Assembly (NCBI RefSeq): GCF_034087045.1 | Contig: NZ_CP139247.1 | Location: 1,302,001 to 1,366,000 of the forward strand | Origin: Chitinophaga sancti | GTDB lineage: Bacteria; Bacteroidota; Bacteroidia; Chitinophagales; Chitinophagaceae | DNA length: 64,000 nt | Reading direction: 5' to 3' | Part shown: positions 1 through 8,780 of the stretch, piece by piece | Layout: each line of letters starts with the position of its first letter | How positions within the stretch are numbered: position 1 is the first letter of the stretch | Notes under the pieces: model-generated | The model's database searches: none | What the model was told of the DNA's origin: nothing | Seen by the model: the letters and a program-made list of their open reading frames with translations, nothing else | Program-made: the position numbers and the translations under genes

Positions 1-1
1 A

Positions 2-214
2 CAATTCGTGCCTTTGTATATATTTACAGCGATCATTGCGCTCGTATTGATTACGGTATTGCAATGGAAAGCAGCTGGTATACTTGCGGGTATGAAGCTA
101 TTTGTATCTTCATGGATCAGCCCAGGCACCGCTGGTGCAGCTGTACTTGTGATCATACTTGTTTACATTGTGAACCTGTGGAGTGTGAAGCGATATATCA
201 ACGAGATCAGTTAA
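2..214 (+). CDS. C-terminal end of a small membrane protein (partial)
   Basis: The reading frame is open from the window edge to a TAA at 212-214, so the gene starts upstream of the window. The 71 visible residues hold two hydrophobic stretches (about residues 4-20 and 40-60), separated by a short polar loop, and a charged tail ending KRYINEIS. This suggests an integral inner-membrane protein with its C-terminus in the cytoplasm. A GTG at position 8 could be a start but would begin inside the first membrane helix. No family is recognised. Confidence 0.5.
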   Translation, partial: QFVPLYIFTAIIALVLITVLQWKAAGILAGMKLFVSSWISPGTAGAAVLVIILVYIVNLWSVKRYINEIS

Positions 215-253
215 TTCAATTTATTCTTCTAACACATAAAATGCAAGTTGAAC

Positions 254-556
254 ATGTTTGTACACGTTGTAAATTTTTATCTGAAAGCAGATCTTTCGGC
301 AGCTGATATCAAAACATTTGAAGAAGGTGTAAAATCCCTCAGTGCTGTGGAAACCCTCGTGACGTACAATGTAGGAAAACCTGCAGATACTGACAGACCA
401 GTGATCGTTAAGGATTACAGTTATTGTCTGCTCACCGTGTTCAATGACGAGGCAGGGCACGACACCTATCAGGTACATCCTGTACACCTGGCATTCGTAG
501 AAAACTGCAAACACCTGTGGGAAAAGGTAGTGATCTTCGATTCAGTATCTTTCTAA
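254..556 (+). CDS. Dabb (stress-responsive A/B barrel) domain protein
   Basis: A 100-residue protein of the Dabb family, which forms small dimeric ferredoxin-like alpha/beta barrels. The family signature is visible: an N-terminal strand MFVHVVNFYLK, then an amphipathic helix (DIKTFEEGVKSL), and a C-terminal HPVHLAFVENCKHLW helix. The family includes stress-response and polyketide-cyclase-like proteins, and the substrate here cannot be told. I chose the ATG at 254 over the TTG at 248 because MFVHVV is the usual start of these proteins. It stands alone, tail-to-tail with the minus-strand operon that follows. Confidence 0.8.
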   Translation: MFVHVVNFYLKADLSAADIKTFEEGVKSLSAVETLVTYNVGKPADTDRPVIVKDYSYCLLTVFNDEAGHDTYQVHPVHLAFVENCKHLWEKVVIFDSVSF

Positions 557-600
557 AAACAGCGCCAGCTACATCATTTAAAAGGGTATTGATCTTTGTA

Positions 601-3171
601 TCAGTACCCTTTTTCTTTGCTGATCACCGAACGGTGTGGCATAATAAAAGTTTCTTTCACCTGCTGTGATTGTAGCAGGTAAGGGGTGAACAATAAGCCT
701 CTTACAAAAATGTATATAATGCCTCCCAGTTCCGCCGTTTCCCAGCTTGTTTTGTATAGATAATGTGATAACCCTGTATCTATCACATTGAAAAGGAGGG
801 TACTCACCATAAAATACACCATTGCATTCGGAAATGTATCCCTTCGATTGAGGAATAATGCAATCAGCAGTACGCTATATACAAAGAAGAATAATGCTGC
901 TACCATCCGGAGTATAAACCAAAACTCCAGGAAGGAGGTGTTGCTGATGATATTGGTAGCCTTGCTAAGCTGCACCCATGCTTTAAAACTAAAAAAGTCA
1001 TTGTTGAAAATGGCCTGCAACATGGCCAGTGGTGTGAAGAATACAAAGAAGGCAATGATAAACAGGAACCCTCTTAGTTCAGCTGGTATCAGCACATCCT
1101 GCACCGGATAGATCGTATATTGGTTATACTTCCATGCCAGCCGTGCAAAGAAGGCGAGGAAGAAAATAGCGAGTGTCAGTGTCACCCAGTTCAGCGTATT
1201 ATCAGTGGGTGTCGTTGTCGATATTGGATCATCCGGAGACCAGAAAAGACTGAAAGAAATAACATCATCCATTTTATTCCTGTCGCTTTCATACTGCGCT
1301 AAGTAATCGACTGGAATATTGTCCTGAAAAGTTTTGAATGTATAATGCAATGTCACATGCCTGCCTTCTACTGTAGGTGTAAATGAAAAGGCATAATAAG
1401 CATTACTGATCCTGACTTGTTCATTGCTTAAATACCATTCTATCGGCATATCCATATCAATAGTATAATCCAGTGAATAAGGATAACGCATAGACAATGG
1501 TGAATGCGATTTACTATTTTTCTTTTTGCTTAGCTTCGGTAATGCTTCCTGTAGAATACCCGCTGTCACAGGAATTTCGAGTTGTCCCGGTTCTTCTGTA
1601 TCATTCTTCCAGGGTTCTTCCAGTTGATACTGTTCTATTACACTGAATTGATTCCTGATAGGGTTATCGATCGTTTTCAGTGCAGAATCAGTGTGTAATT
1701 CTCCATAAATATTCTTGTAGTAATCGAGATAGGATTTTTCCTGATCTTTCATACTGTTGTTGGCAAATACATCGCGTTGCTGATCGGCAAATCGCAGGGT
1801 GTATACACTGTGAACAGTGAGGGTTCCTTTTTTGCTTTTGGAATCAGGTAGTGTAAAGTGCTCTTTAATTGTCTGCGTGCCTATGTTATACTGTGGTATA
1901 TTGGTGAGTTTATCACTGCCATCAGTTTTGATAATCAATGCCTGTTGATAATCAGGTATTGAATGCTCACTCAATGGTCCGCGCTGATAACTAATAGTAG
2001 GATCTATCCAGAAACTGCTGTCTTCCAATTGTGCATACACAATTACGTGATTGAACATAAAAGGAGAGGGCAGATAGTCTGATACATGGGCCTTCAGATA
2101 GGTATTGGTATAAGCCATGCTGGCGTTGATACCATTCGCCTGCAAAAGGGTGGTAAGTAGTAGGGATTTGTCTTTACAATCACCGAAGCGTTGGTCTAAA
2201 ATCTTGTCGGGGCTGTTGGGTCGATGGGAATATTCACCCATTTCAATACCCATGTATCGAATGTCGTCCTGCACAAAGCGCATGGCGTTTTGGAGATACA
2301 ATGTTTTGTCGTTGCCGGATTGCTTTTTCAGTTCAGCAATCCTTGCCTGCAGGCGTGCGCCGGGAGCGGGAGGTGTGTTGATCTTTGCACCCCAGTTGAT
2401 GATTTCTGACCATGATTTGTACTCACTGGCTTGTACAAAAGGTATGGTGGTATACCATTCCGGTGCGTTGTCATCTTCATCAGCAGGCATCACATCTGCA
2501 ATCTTCCATTCATACAATTGCATGTCGTTCCAGCTACTTTTTGCCGGCAGGCGTGCACCATTAAAAGCTTTGAAGTGGATGTCCCTTTTCGGTGCTGCGA
2601 TGAGCGCTTTGTAATAGTTGACGATGGGATCGTAAGACGTGAAGTAAAATGTGTTGGCGTATTTGTGTTCGAAGATAGGATTCGCACCTTCGAGTGTGTA
2701 AGCGTATTCGATCTGATCGCCTTTGCGTACATCTTCGAGAATGTAGTAAGCTGTGAAGGTGCCGCTGTAAATAAACCTGGAGAGGTCCTCTTCCTTTTGG
2801 AGGAAGCGAAAGCGGGATGGATCCAGTTTGGTGATCACCTGACCATTGCGGTGGATGACCAGCTGGTGAAAGTGTAATTTTTCATAAGTAGGATCGTATT
2901 CCACAGAGATCTCTGCACCATTCTGAATACCTGCTTCCGATACAATCTGTCTGATAATATGCCTGTACACTGCGTTTTTCTCTGCCTGGTGTTGTTCTTC
3001 CAGCAGGAGTAGAAAGTAGCCGTTGCTCACTTCTCTTGCATCTGGTGCCTTGCCGAGGTCTGGCTTGTAAGGAGCCAGCCAGTCGGGCGTGGGTGATACA
3101 GCGAAGTTTTTTTGGGCCAGAAGGCCAGCTGGCACTGCGAACAGGGATATTATCAGCAGAATGAATCGCAT
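601..3171 (-). CDS. DUF3857 / transglutaminase-like protein with C-terminal membrane domain
   Basis: About 856 residues. The order is: signal peptide (MRFILLIISLFAVPAGLLAQ), a DUF3857 domain over roughly residues 40-230, a transglutaminase-like core (about 280-400), a beta-rich linker, and about five C-terminal membrane helices that resemble DUF2569. The cysteine-protease-fold triad is visible: Cys in FGDCKDKS, His in FNHVIV and Asp in WIDPT, so the core may be active. The start at 3171 gives a clean signal peptide and a 7-bp gap from the upstream gene. The longer frame to 3234 would overlap that gene. Third gene of a minus-strand operon. Substrate unknown; a periplasmic peptidase or transglutaminase role is inferred. 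Confidence 0.85.
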   Translation of the reverse strand: MRFILLIISLFAVPAGLLAQKNFAVSPTPDWLAPYKPDLGKAPDAREVSNGYFLLLLEEQHQAEKNAVYRHIIRQIVSEAGIQNGAEISVEYDPTYEKLHFHQLVIHRNGQVITKLDPSRFRFLQKEEDLSRFIYSGTFTAYYILEDVRKGDQIEYAYTLEGANPIFEHKYANTFYFTSYDPIVNYYKALIAAPKRDIHFKAFNGARLPAKSSWNDMQLYEWKIADVMPADEDDNAPEWYTTIPFVQASEYKSWSEIINWGAKINTPPAPGARLQARIAELKKQSGNDKTLYLQNAMRFVQDDIRYMGIEMGEYSHRPNSPDKILDQRFGDCKDKSLLLTTLLQANGINASMAYTNTYLKAHVSDYLPSPFMFNHVIVYAQLEDSSFWIDPTISYQRGPLSEHSIPDYQQALIIKTDGSDKLTNIPQYNIGTQTIKEHFTLPDSKSKKGTLTVHSVYTLRFADQQRDVFANNSMKDQEKSYLDYYKNIYGELHTDSALKTIDNPIRNQFSVIEQYQLEEPWKNDTEEPGQLEIPVTAGILQEALPKLSKKKNSKSHSPLSMRYPYSLDYTIDMDMPIEWYLSNEQVRISNAYYAFSFTPTVEGRHVTLHYTFKTFQDNIPVDYLAQYESDRNKMDDVISFSLFWSPDDPISTTTPTDNTLNWVTLTLAIFFLAFFARLAWKYNQYTIYPVQDVLIPAELRGFLFIIAFFVFFTPLAMLQAIFNNDFFSFKAWVQLSKATNIISNTSFLEFWFILRMVAALFFFVYSVLLIALFLNRRDTFPNAMVYFMVSTLLFNVIDTGLSHYLYKTSWETAELGGIIYIFVRGLLFTPYLLQSQQVKETFIMPHRSVISKEKGY

Positions 3172-3178
3172 ATAGGAA

Positions 3179-4285
3179 TTAGTTATTCTCGACAGTGAGG
3201 GCATACACCGCAAAGGATGCCAGCCAGTGTTCACCGGCGTAATCGCCGCTGGCTACATGTGGAATAGCAGCTTCCAGGTGCTGGTTGGCCAGTGCCTGAA
3301 TGGCGGCACTATTCTTTCCTGCATGACGGGCAATACCGTAGAGGCACCATGCACGGCTCAGGTTCAGACCATCCAGGTGTACCAGTTTACCATCGGTACG
3401 GTCCTTTACCTGTGCTATAGGAAACAGCGTGATATTTTTAGCAAACAGTCCTGGCAGGAATTCCTGTATCCAGGCCTGGTATTGTGCAGCTGGCAGTATT
3501 CTCCACATCAGGTCTGCTTCTTCCAGGCATGGAGAGAGAAAGTCGTAGCCGCCTGGTTCATAACTGACAGGTCCGTTTTTGTCCGCCAGATAGAAACGGG
3601 TGGCAGCTGCTTTAATCGCATCCTGCAATGGCTGATCTTTCGCCGTTACTGCATAATCCCATGCCAGGCAAAGGCCGAAGGCCAGGTTAGTATGTTCACC
3701 TACGCGGATGGGATACATAAGTTTTCCGAGGAAGTCGATGTAGGCTTTGGAAAACTGGGTAGCCAGTGGTTGTACGTTGGCGGCCAGTTCCCTGCCTTCA
3801 GGGGAGTTCCAGGTAAGCAATTCTCTTTGCAGTTGTAGCAGCCAGCTCCAGCCATAGATGCGTTCAAAACCTTTGTTCTCTTTGTTGGTAAACAGTTTTT
3901 GTTCCTGCTGAATGTGTTCAGCAGTGAGGTTTTGTTGCAGTTTGGTCAGAATCAGTTCGTGCTGTGGCAGGGTAGGGAAGGATTTGAGTAATCTTACCAG
4001 CATCCAGTGGCCATGCACGCTGCTGTGCCAGTCGTAGCAACCATAAAAGGCAGGATGGTAATTCCGCGGGTTGGTCACCAGTGAGGTATCGGTAAATACC
4101 ACACCAGTTTTGTACGGAAACTCCAGCTGCATACATTTCAATGGCAGTTTGGATAGATGGGCAGCACCATCGATGGTGAGTTCCAGGTGACCCGCGCTGT
4201 TGTGCGTATAGAGCGGCTGTTGTGCAAAGGCAGTAGACATAAAAGTACTGATTAAGAGTGCACCCAATATGATGGTCTTCTTCAC
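3179..4285 (-). CDS. DUF2891 family secreted protein
   Basis: A 368-residue protein with a typical signal peptide (MKKTIILGALLISTFMSTAFAQ). The rest matches the DUF2891 family: an early HPAFYGCYDWHSSVHGHW block, a central GEHTNLAFGLCLAWDYA block and a YEPGGYDFLSPCLEEADLM block. It looks all-alpha, as in alpha/alpha-barrel glycosidases, and the conserved Trp, His and Glu residues suggest an enzyme, but no reaction is established. It lies 3 bp downstream of the FAD oxidoreductase gene and 7 bp upstream of the transglutaminase-like gene, so the three are almost certainly co-transcribed. Confidence 0.85.
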   Translation of the reverse strand: MKKTIILGALLISTFMSTAFAQQPLYTHNSAGHLELTIDGAAHLSKLPLKCMQLEFPYKTGVVFTDTSLVTNPRNYHPAFYGCYDWHSSVHGHWMLVRLLKSFPTLPQHELILTKLQQNLTAEHIQQEQKLFTNKENKGFERIYGWSWLLQLQRELLTWNSPEGRELAANVQPLATQFSKAYIDFLGKLMYPIRVGEHTNLAFGLCLAWDYAVTAKDQPLQDAIKAAATRFYLADKNGPVSYEPGGYDFLSPCLEEADLMWRILPAAQYQAWIQEFLPGLFAKNITLFPIAQVKDRTDGKLVHLDGLNLSRAWCLYGIARHAGKNSAAIQALANQHLEAAIPHVASGDYAGEHWLASFAVYALTVENN

Positions 4286-4288
4286 GTG

Positions 4289-5539
4289 TTATCTGTTAAG
4301 CAGTAGTTTGAAATAAAAGGATGGTTTGGTGAGTCGCTTGCGCAGGTCTACCTCATAGAACATACAGGAGAGGAGTTCCTGCAGTTGTTTGTTGCGGCTG
4401 CTCACTTTCATGAGCGTGTTGAACAACCATGGGAAGCGGATCAGCTTTTGCAGGCGGTGACTCAGTTTCAGTTCAGGTCCCATCACACGGTATACTTCTG
4501 AATCATATTTGGCCAGTTGGGCAGCAGAGAAATTATTGGCTTGCAGGGCTTCGTTTGCCTGTATTGCAGCTAAGCGACCGGAGTAGAGGGCATTGCCGAT
4601 ACCTTCGCCGGTAAAGGGATCAATCAGGTAGGCAGCATCGCCAACCAGCATATAGCGTTCACCATGCAGTACACGCACTTTACTACCCAGCGGCAGACCA
4701 TAACCTTCAATATTGCTGATCAGTTCTGCGTTTTTAAAGCGTTCTTTGAATACCGGATCATTTGCGATAATATCCAACATTTCCTTTTTCAGGTTGATCT
4801 TCTTTTTGCGTACTGCTTCGCTGAGAATACCAACGCCCACATTGGCTTCGCCATTTGGCAGCGGAAAGACCCAGAAGTAGCCTGGGAGCAGGCTTTTCAG
4901 GAAGTGCAGTTCTATGAAGTTGTCAGGATTATTGCCGCTTACGTTTTTGTAATAGGCACGGATCCCGGCTACGTAGTGATTCGGCTCCATGGTGATACCA
5001 GCTACTTCTTTAGTAAAAGAAGAGTGGGCGCCATTGGCAATGATAAGCAGTTTAGCTTTTACCTGGAACCCGCCTTTGTTGCCGCTTACGAGGTAGCCAT
5101 CTTCCAGCAGTTCGTATTTATCAACGTTTACATTTTCGTATAAACTGATTTCTTTGCGACGTTTGATTTCGTCTACAAGGAAGTTGTCAAAGTCCATACG
5201 TTTGCACACATAGCCGATGGGCGTTTCCTTATGACCCTCATTCTGGCTGTTGTAGTCGGGGCGATAGCCCACATCCAGGCTATGACGGCCGGGCGATACG
5301 AAGGTAACACCCCAGCTGTTTACTTTGAATTCAGCCTCTTTGAGGCGGGTTGCAATGGCAGGGTCGATACGGTTAAGCGCCGTGATCACTTTTCCACTCA
5401 ATCCATCTCCACAAACCTTATCACGGGGAAAAACAGCCTTATCTACTACTACACATTCAACGCCGAGTTGTGCAAGTTGCAGTGCTGCTGCGGCACCGCC
5501 AGGACCGGCACCGATAATACATACTTTGGTTTCCAACAT
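4289..5539 (-). CDS. FAD-dependent oxidoreductase, geranylgeranyl reductase family
   Basis: A 416-residue flavoprotein. The N-terminal Rossmann motif IIGAGPGGAAAALQLA binds FAD, followed by the DK of the second strand, the PRDKVCGDGLSG block typical of geranylgeranyl-reductase/halogenase-like enzymes, and the late GDAAYLIDPFTGEGIGNAL FAD motif. The family reduces isoprenoid double bonds or acts as hydroxylases on lipophilic substrates. Bacteroidota members are mostly uncharacterised. First gene of the operon with DUF2891 and DUF3857. It is divergent from ybaB, sharing a 67-bp intergenic region. Specific substrate unknown. Confidence 0.85.
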   Translation of the reverse strand: MLETKVCIIGAGPGGAAAALQLAQLGVECVVVDKAVFPRDKVCGDGLSGKVITALNRIDPAIATRLKEAEFKVNSWGVTFVSPGRHSLDVGYRPDYNSQNEGHKETPIGYVCKRMDFDNFLVDEIKRRKEISLYENVNVDKYELLEDGYLVSGNKGGFQVKAKLLIIANGAHSSFTKEVAGITMEPNHYVAGIRAYYKNVSGNNPDNFIELHFLKSLLPGYFWVFPLPNGEANVGVGILSEAVRKKKINLKKEMLDIIANDPVFKERFKNAELISNIEGYGLPLGSKVRVLHGERYMLVGDAAYLIDPFTGEGIGNALYSGRLAAIQANEALQANNFSAAQLAKYDSEVYRVMGPELKLSHRLQKLIRFPWLFNTLMKVSSRNKQLQELLSCMFYEVDLRKRLTKPSFYFKLLLNR

Positions 5540-5577
5540 GCTGTTGATTTAGGGTGTTAAGATAAAGAAAAGTGAAA

Positions 5578-5585
5578 TATCTTCG
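5578..5585 (+). promoter_or_regulatory. Probable -7 box for ybaB
   Basis: TATCTTCG, one base from the Bacteroidota TAnnTTTG consensus, lies 21 bp before the ybaB ATG. No clear TTTG -33 box is seen at the usual distance. Confidence 0.4.
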
Positions 5586-5606
5586 CGGGCTAAAAATCAT
5601 CCTACC

Positions 5607-5918
5607 ATGTTTGATATGTTTGGTAAGCTGCAGGAAGCGCAGCAAAAAATGAAAGAAAGTAAAGAACGTCTGGCCCTGATCACTGTAGATGGGGAAGCTG
5701 GTGACGGTGCGGTAAAAGTAACTGTGACAGGCAATCGGGAGGTAAAAAGTCTGGAAATAGCTGAGAGATTGCTGGAAAAAGATCATAAAGAAGAACTGGA
5801 AGACCTGGTGATCACGGCGCTGAACCGTGCGCTGAAAGCAGCAGAGAATACCTGGGAGTCTGAGATGAAGAGTGTGGCAGGCGGTATGTTGGGCCCGCTC
5901 GGAGGGCTATTAGGGTAA
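5607..5918 (+). CDS. ybaB: YbaB/EbfC family nucleoid-associated protein
   Basis: A 103-residue protein of the YbaB/EbfC family, small dimeric DNA-binding proteins. The N-terminal helix (MFDMFGKLQEAQQKMKESKE), the central VTVTGNREVKSLEIAE strands and the C-terminal helix plus GGMLGPLGGLLG tail all fit the family, and the length is normal. The gene is often next to dnaX-recR in other bacteria but stands alone here. The family role is nucleoid organisation; nothing in the sequence adds to that. The stop codon is followed by a large perfect palindrome. Confidence 0.9.
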   Translation: MFDMFGKLQEAQQKMKESKERLALITVDGEAGDGAVKVTVTGNREVKSLEIAERLLEKDHKEELEDLVITALNRALKAAENTWESEMKSVAGGMLGPLGGLLG

Positions 5919-5944
5919 TAGTGAGGCTATAGTGCCAAAAGCTC

Positions 5945-6015
5945 ACTAATAGATCACCAAAAGGGCACTTCAATATCCCTGGGATATTGAAGTGCCCTTT
6001 TGGTGATCTATTAGT
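5945..6015. repeat. 71-bp perfect palindrome (two 35-bp arms, one central base)
   Basis: Bases 5945-5979 are the exact reverse complement of 5981-6015, centred on T5980. As RNA it would fold into a hairpin of about 34 bp with a 3-base loop. Unlike the other terminators here it is not followed by a T-run. A second, shorter inverted repeat (TAGTGAG at 5919-5925 with CTCACTA at 5942-5948) overlaps its left edge, so two alternative folds are possible. It may end ybaB transcripts, but its length and perfection are unusual. Confidence 0.85.
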
Positions 6016-6126
6016 ACTATGTTGATACCGAAGACGTGATATGTTTTGATTGTGGTTTACCCCTATATTTACCCTCCTCGTATTATAAAAATCTTACATT
6101 ATCTTTAGCTTATAAAGAATTCTCGT

Positions 6127-7251
6127 ATGCGTCAATTGTTATTGTTTGTAACAACAGCCACTCTATTTGCCTGTAACGGGCCCTCGGAAAGCAAAAAGGG
6201 ATTGTCATCTGATGTTACATTGACAGATCGTAACCTATATTCAGCCGATACGGTATTGATGGTGGCCAATGCCAATTCAGGTAAGAACAAGGAAGCAGAC
6301 AAACTGTTCCTGCAAGCCATCGATGTTTATCGCAACAAAAAGAAGCCTGCTCAGGCGGTAGCTATCTTCAAAAAATCCATCCAGACACAGCCACAGGCCA
6401 AAGCTTACTATGAAATGGGTAATGCCCTGGGCGATATCGGTAAACTGGAGGAGGGATTACAGTCATATGATATTGCGGATATACTGGATTATAAACCGCT
6501 GAATAAACTGCTGTATAACAAAGCCTGTTATTATTCCAGACTGGGGGACCAGGAAAAGGCGAAAACCTATCTCATATCAGCCATCGAATTTGGTTATGGC
6601 AATATTAAAAACCTGCAGAAGGATACTGACCTGAACAATCTCAGAAAGGAAAATGGATATGCATTCAACGATATGATCCTGACGGCTATGTCCGGGGCGA
6701 CTGATCCGGATAAACTGCAATGGGCGGTATTCAGCCATGAATTTACGCAGGTAAAATTCCCCTTGTTGCTGGATATGAAATATGCTTCCAACATGACGGA
6801 AGATAGAATCATTTCTTATGACAACGAACGTTATGTTCCAGAAATGCGTGACTATGCATTTTCAAGGGAAGTAGGTGCTGAATATTACAGGGTAGGGCTG
6901 GTCAAAGCCAATGATAGTAATCGCACGCTGATCTATGGCGTAGTTGATGAAATGGGAGGTAATACACTACCTGTGTACTACATTGCGAGCTTTAACAACA
7001 AAGGCGTATTGATCGATAAGTTACAGATCGGAGGTCAGAAGATCCTGAAAGATCCTTTCAAAGTAGCAACGATCAATGCAAACTATGATATAGAAGTTGC
7101 CAGCTTTCAGCTAACGTATGAAAAGGATCCGGATAAAGAAGGTTACGACGATAATAAGATCAAGGAACAAAAGCCATTGGGAAAAGATACTTATGCCATC
7201 AAAGAAGACGGTCATTTTGTGAGGAAGGATATGGTGTTAGGCATGCGTTAA
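6127..7251 (+). CDS. TPR-containing lipoprotein
   Basis: A 374-residue lipoprotein: MRQLLLFVTTATLFACNG gives a short signal and a lipobox with Cys16. Residues of about 45-150 form tetratricopeptide-like repeats (for example AKAYYEMGNALGDIGKLEEGLQSYDIAD). The C-terminal part is beta-rich and has no recognised family. The protein is probably anchored in the outer membrane facing the periplasm. Its last 15 coding bases overlap the end of the convergent DUF2306 gene. Function unknown; the TPRs suggest protein-protein contacts. Confidence 0.8.
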   Translation: MRQLLLFVTTATLFACNGPSESKKGLSSDVTLTDRNLYSADTVLMVANANSGKNKEADKLFLQAIDVYRNKKKPAQAVAIFKKSIQTQPQAKAYYEMGNALGDIGKLEEGLQSYDIADILDYKPLNKLLYNKACYYSRLGDQEKAKTYLISAIEFGYGNIKNLQKDTDLNNLRKENGYAFNDMILTAMSGATDPDKLQWAVFSHEFTQVKFPLLLDMKYASNMTEDRIISYDNERYVPEMRDYAFSREVGAEYYRVGLVKANDSNRTLIYGVVDEMGGNTLPVYYIASFNNKGVLIDKLQIGGQKILKDPFKVATINANYDIEVASFQLTYEKDPDKEGYDDNKIKEQKPLGKDTYAIKEDGHFVRKDMVLGMR

Positions 7252-7923
7252 TTCCTTTTTGATCGGGTAGATTTTAGCCAGCATTCTGATAATTATTTCT
7301 GCAATGAGCAGGTTCAGTGTCCAGCTTAACCAGGCAATGAGAATATAGGAATCGCGTGGGTGGATGTGAATATTGAATACATCTATCAGGTAAGCATACA
7401 GGCGTAAGCTGACTGCCGAAAGTGTGAGGGCGTAACTCCGGAGCATCATGGCGCCATGATGCATCCATTTATGCTGGCGGGCATAATACCAGCCCATTGC
7501 TGTGGTATACATCCATAGGACCGCGAGGATGACGAAACTGATACGTGCCGGCATGCCGCCATTCGCATAAAACGCCATGACTAAACCACTGGGGCCACTT
7601 AAAAATAGTATCACCCCTGCATATATTGTCCCGGACCTGCGGTGCAGGCCGGGATATTTTTTTATCATATACCAGCTGAATTGCAGCAGCCCGGTGAGCA
7701 TAACTATAAAGCTGATGAATACATGTACATAGAAGCTGATCCGCCATGGACGGATATGATATACCCGTTGCTTGGTCATCAGGAAATCGGTGTACCTGTT
7801 CATAGCAAGATAGGGGATACTCAACCTGATGAGCAGCCAGGTCGCAAACAGGACGCCGGCGGCTAATAAGGTGATACCCCCTTTCTTCAATATGTGTCGT
7901 GCGTTTATCAAGGTCCGGTCCAA
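7237..7923 (-). CDS. DUF2306 family membrane protein
   Basis: A 228-residue polytopic membrane protein with about six helices. It matches the DUF2306 family through the helix with YVHVFISFIVMLTGLLQF, the GLHRRSGTIYAG loop, and the HKWMHHGAMMLRSYALTLSAV helix with its paired histidines. The histidine pattern recalls cytochrome b561-type proteins but haem binding is not shown. The only plausible start is a TTG at 7923, which lies inside the last codons of the upstream lipoprotein gene, so translation is probably coupled. The 3' end overlaps the TPR lipoprotein gene tail-to-tail. Confidence 0.8.
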   Translation of the reverse strand: MDRTLINARHILKKGGITLLAAGVLFATWLLIRLSIPYLAMNRYTDFLMTKQRVYHIRPWRISFYVHVFISFIVMLTGLLQFSWYMIKKYPGLHRRSGTIYAGVILFLSGPSGLVMAFYANGGMPARISFVILAVLWMYTTAMGWYYARQHKWMHHGAMMLRSYALTLSAVSLRLYAYLIDVFNIHIHPRDSYILIAWLSWTLNLLIAEIIIRMLAKIYPIKKELTHA

Positions 7924-8648
7924 TAGCGAATGCTGTCAGTACTTTCTACTCCGGTTAAGAAGCGCTCGTCGCCTTCCCCTTCGAATTGAATAGAATAAAT
8001 AGTGGCTGGCAGCGTGATGTCATTTCTCTTTTCCCATGTAACGAGTACAGAATCGCCCTTTTGTTCCCAGCTACCTCTTACAGTGATCATTTGCTGGGCA
8101 AAAGTTGAGTCACTATGCATTTCATAGTAGTTCAGCGTACAGCTACCATCTTTTGCAAAGAGAATATCCCGGTGATCTCCGGCTAATGGATAATCATATT
8201 CTAAACTAGTGCCATTACCACCTGTCAATGAAACTTTTGCCAGGTCAAATGTTTTAGGTGTCAGGCTGGAATTATTCAGCGGCGTCCATTTACCATTTCC
8301 TTTGCGATCATTGACAGAGAAGTGGATCGTAAACTTACCATCGTATGGATGATCGCCTGGTTCACTAAGGGTTACATCGAAACCGTTATCTACAATTTTA
8401 TAACTGCCGCTTACATTACGACGGAGGCCATTGAGCACATTATAACCGGCGAGGTGGTTATTTTTTGCATAGTTGATAGTGATATAAATCTTTTTACCGT
8501 CGAAATCACCTTTATATAGTCCGATTAAACTGTCAGCCTGGTTTGAAACGGCTACAGCAGTGCTATCCGAGACGGGGGGCGAGGAAGTCGACGACTTACA
8601 GGCGCAGAATAATGCGGCGATAAGACAAACTTGGATTAAGTACTTCAC
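7908..8648 (-). CDS. Lipoprotein of unknown function
   Basis: About 246 residues. From the GTG at 8648 the protein begins MKYLIQVCLIAALFCACKS, a normal lipoprotein signal; a TTG at 8675 would add nine residues before it and is less likely. After a Ser/Thr-rich linker there are two similar beta-rich modules: GLYKGDFDGKKIYITI and later FAKDGSCTLNYYE with GSWEQKGDSVLVTW. This pattern is common in NlpE-like or META-neighbour small barrels. It overlaps the DUF2306 gene by 16 bp, so the two are probably one transcript. Function unknown. Confidence 0.75.
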   Translation of the reverse strand: MKYLIQVCLIAALFCACKSSTSSPPVSDSTAVAVSNQADSLIGLYKGDFDGKKIYITINYAKNNHLAGYNVLNGLRRNVSGSYKIVDNGFDVTLSEPGDHPYDGKFTIHFSVNDRKGNGKWTPLNNSSLTPKTFDLAKVSLTGGNGTSLEYDYPLAGDHRDILFAKDGSCTLNYYEMHSDSTFAQQMITVRGSWEQKGDSVLVTWEKRNDITLPATIYSIQFEGEGDERFLTGVESTDSIRYWTGP

Positions 8649-8780
8649 AGGGCAATTTTTTGTAAAGTAAGGCAAAAAAAATTAGTGATGAAAGAAGAGG
8701 CAATTCGTATATTTAGTTGACGTGATAATCCAAACCCCTACATCCCCATTTTTAATTTATAACAACCAAAATTTCTGTAC

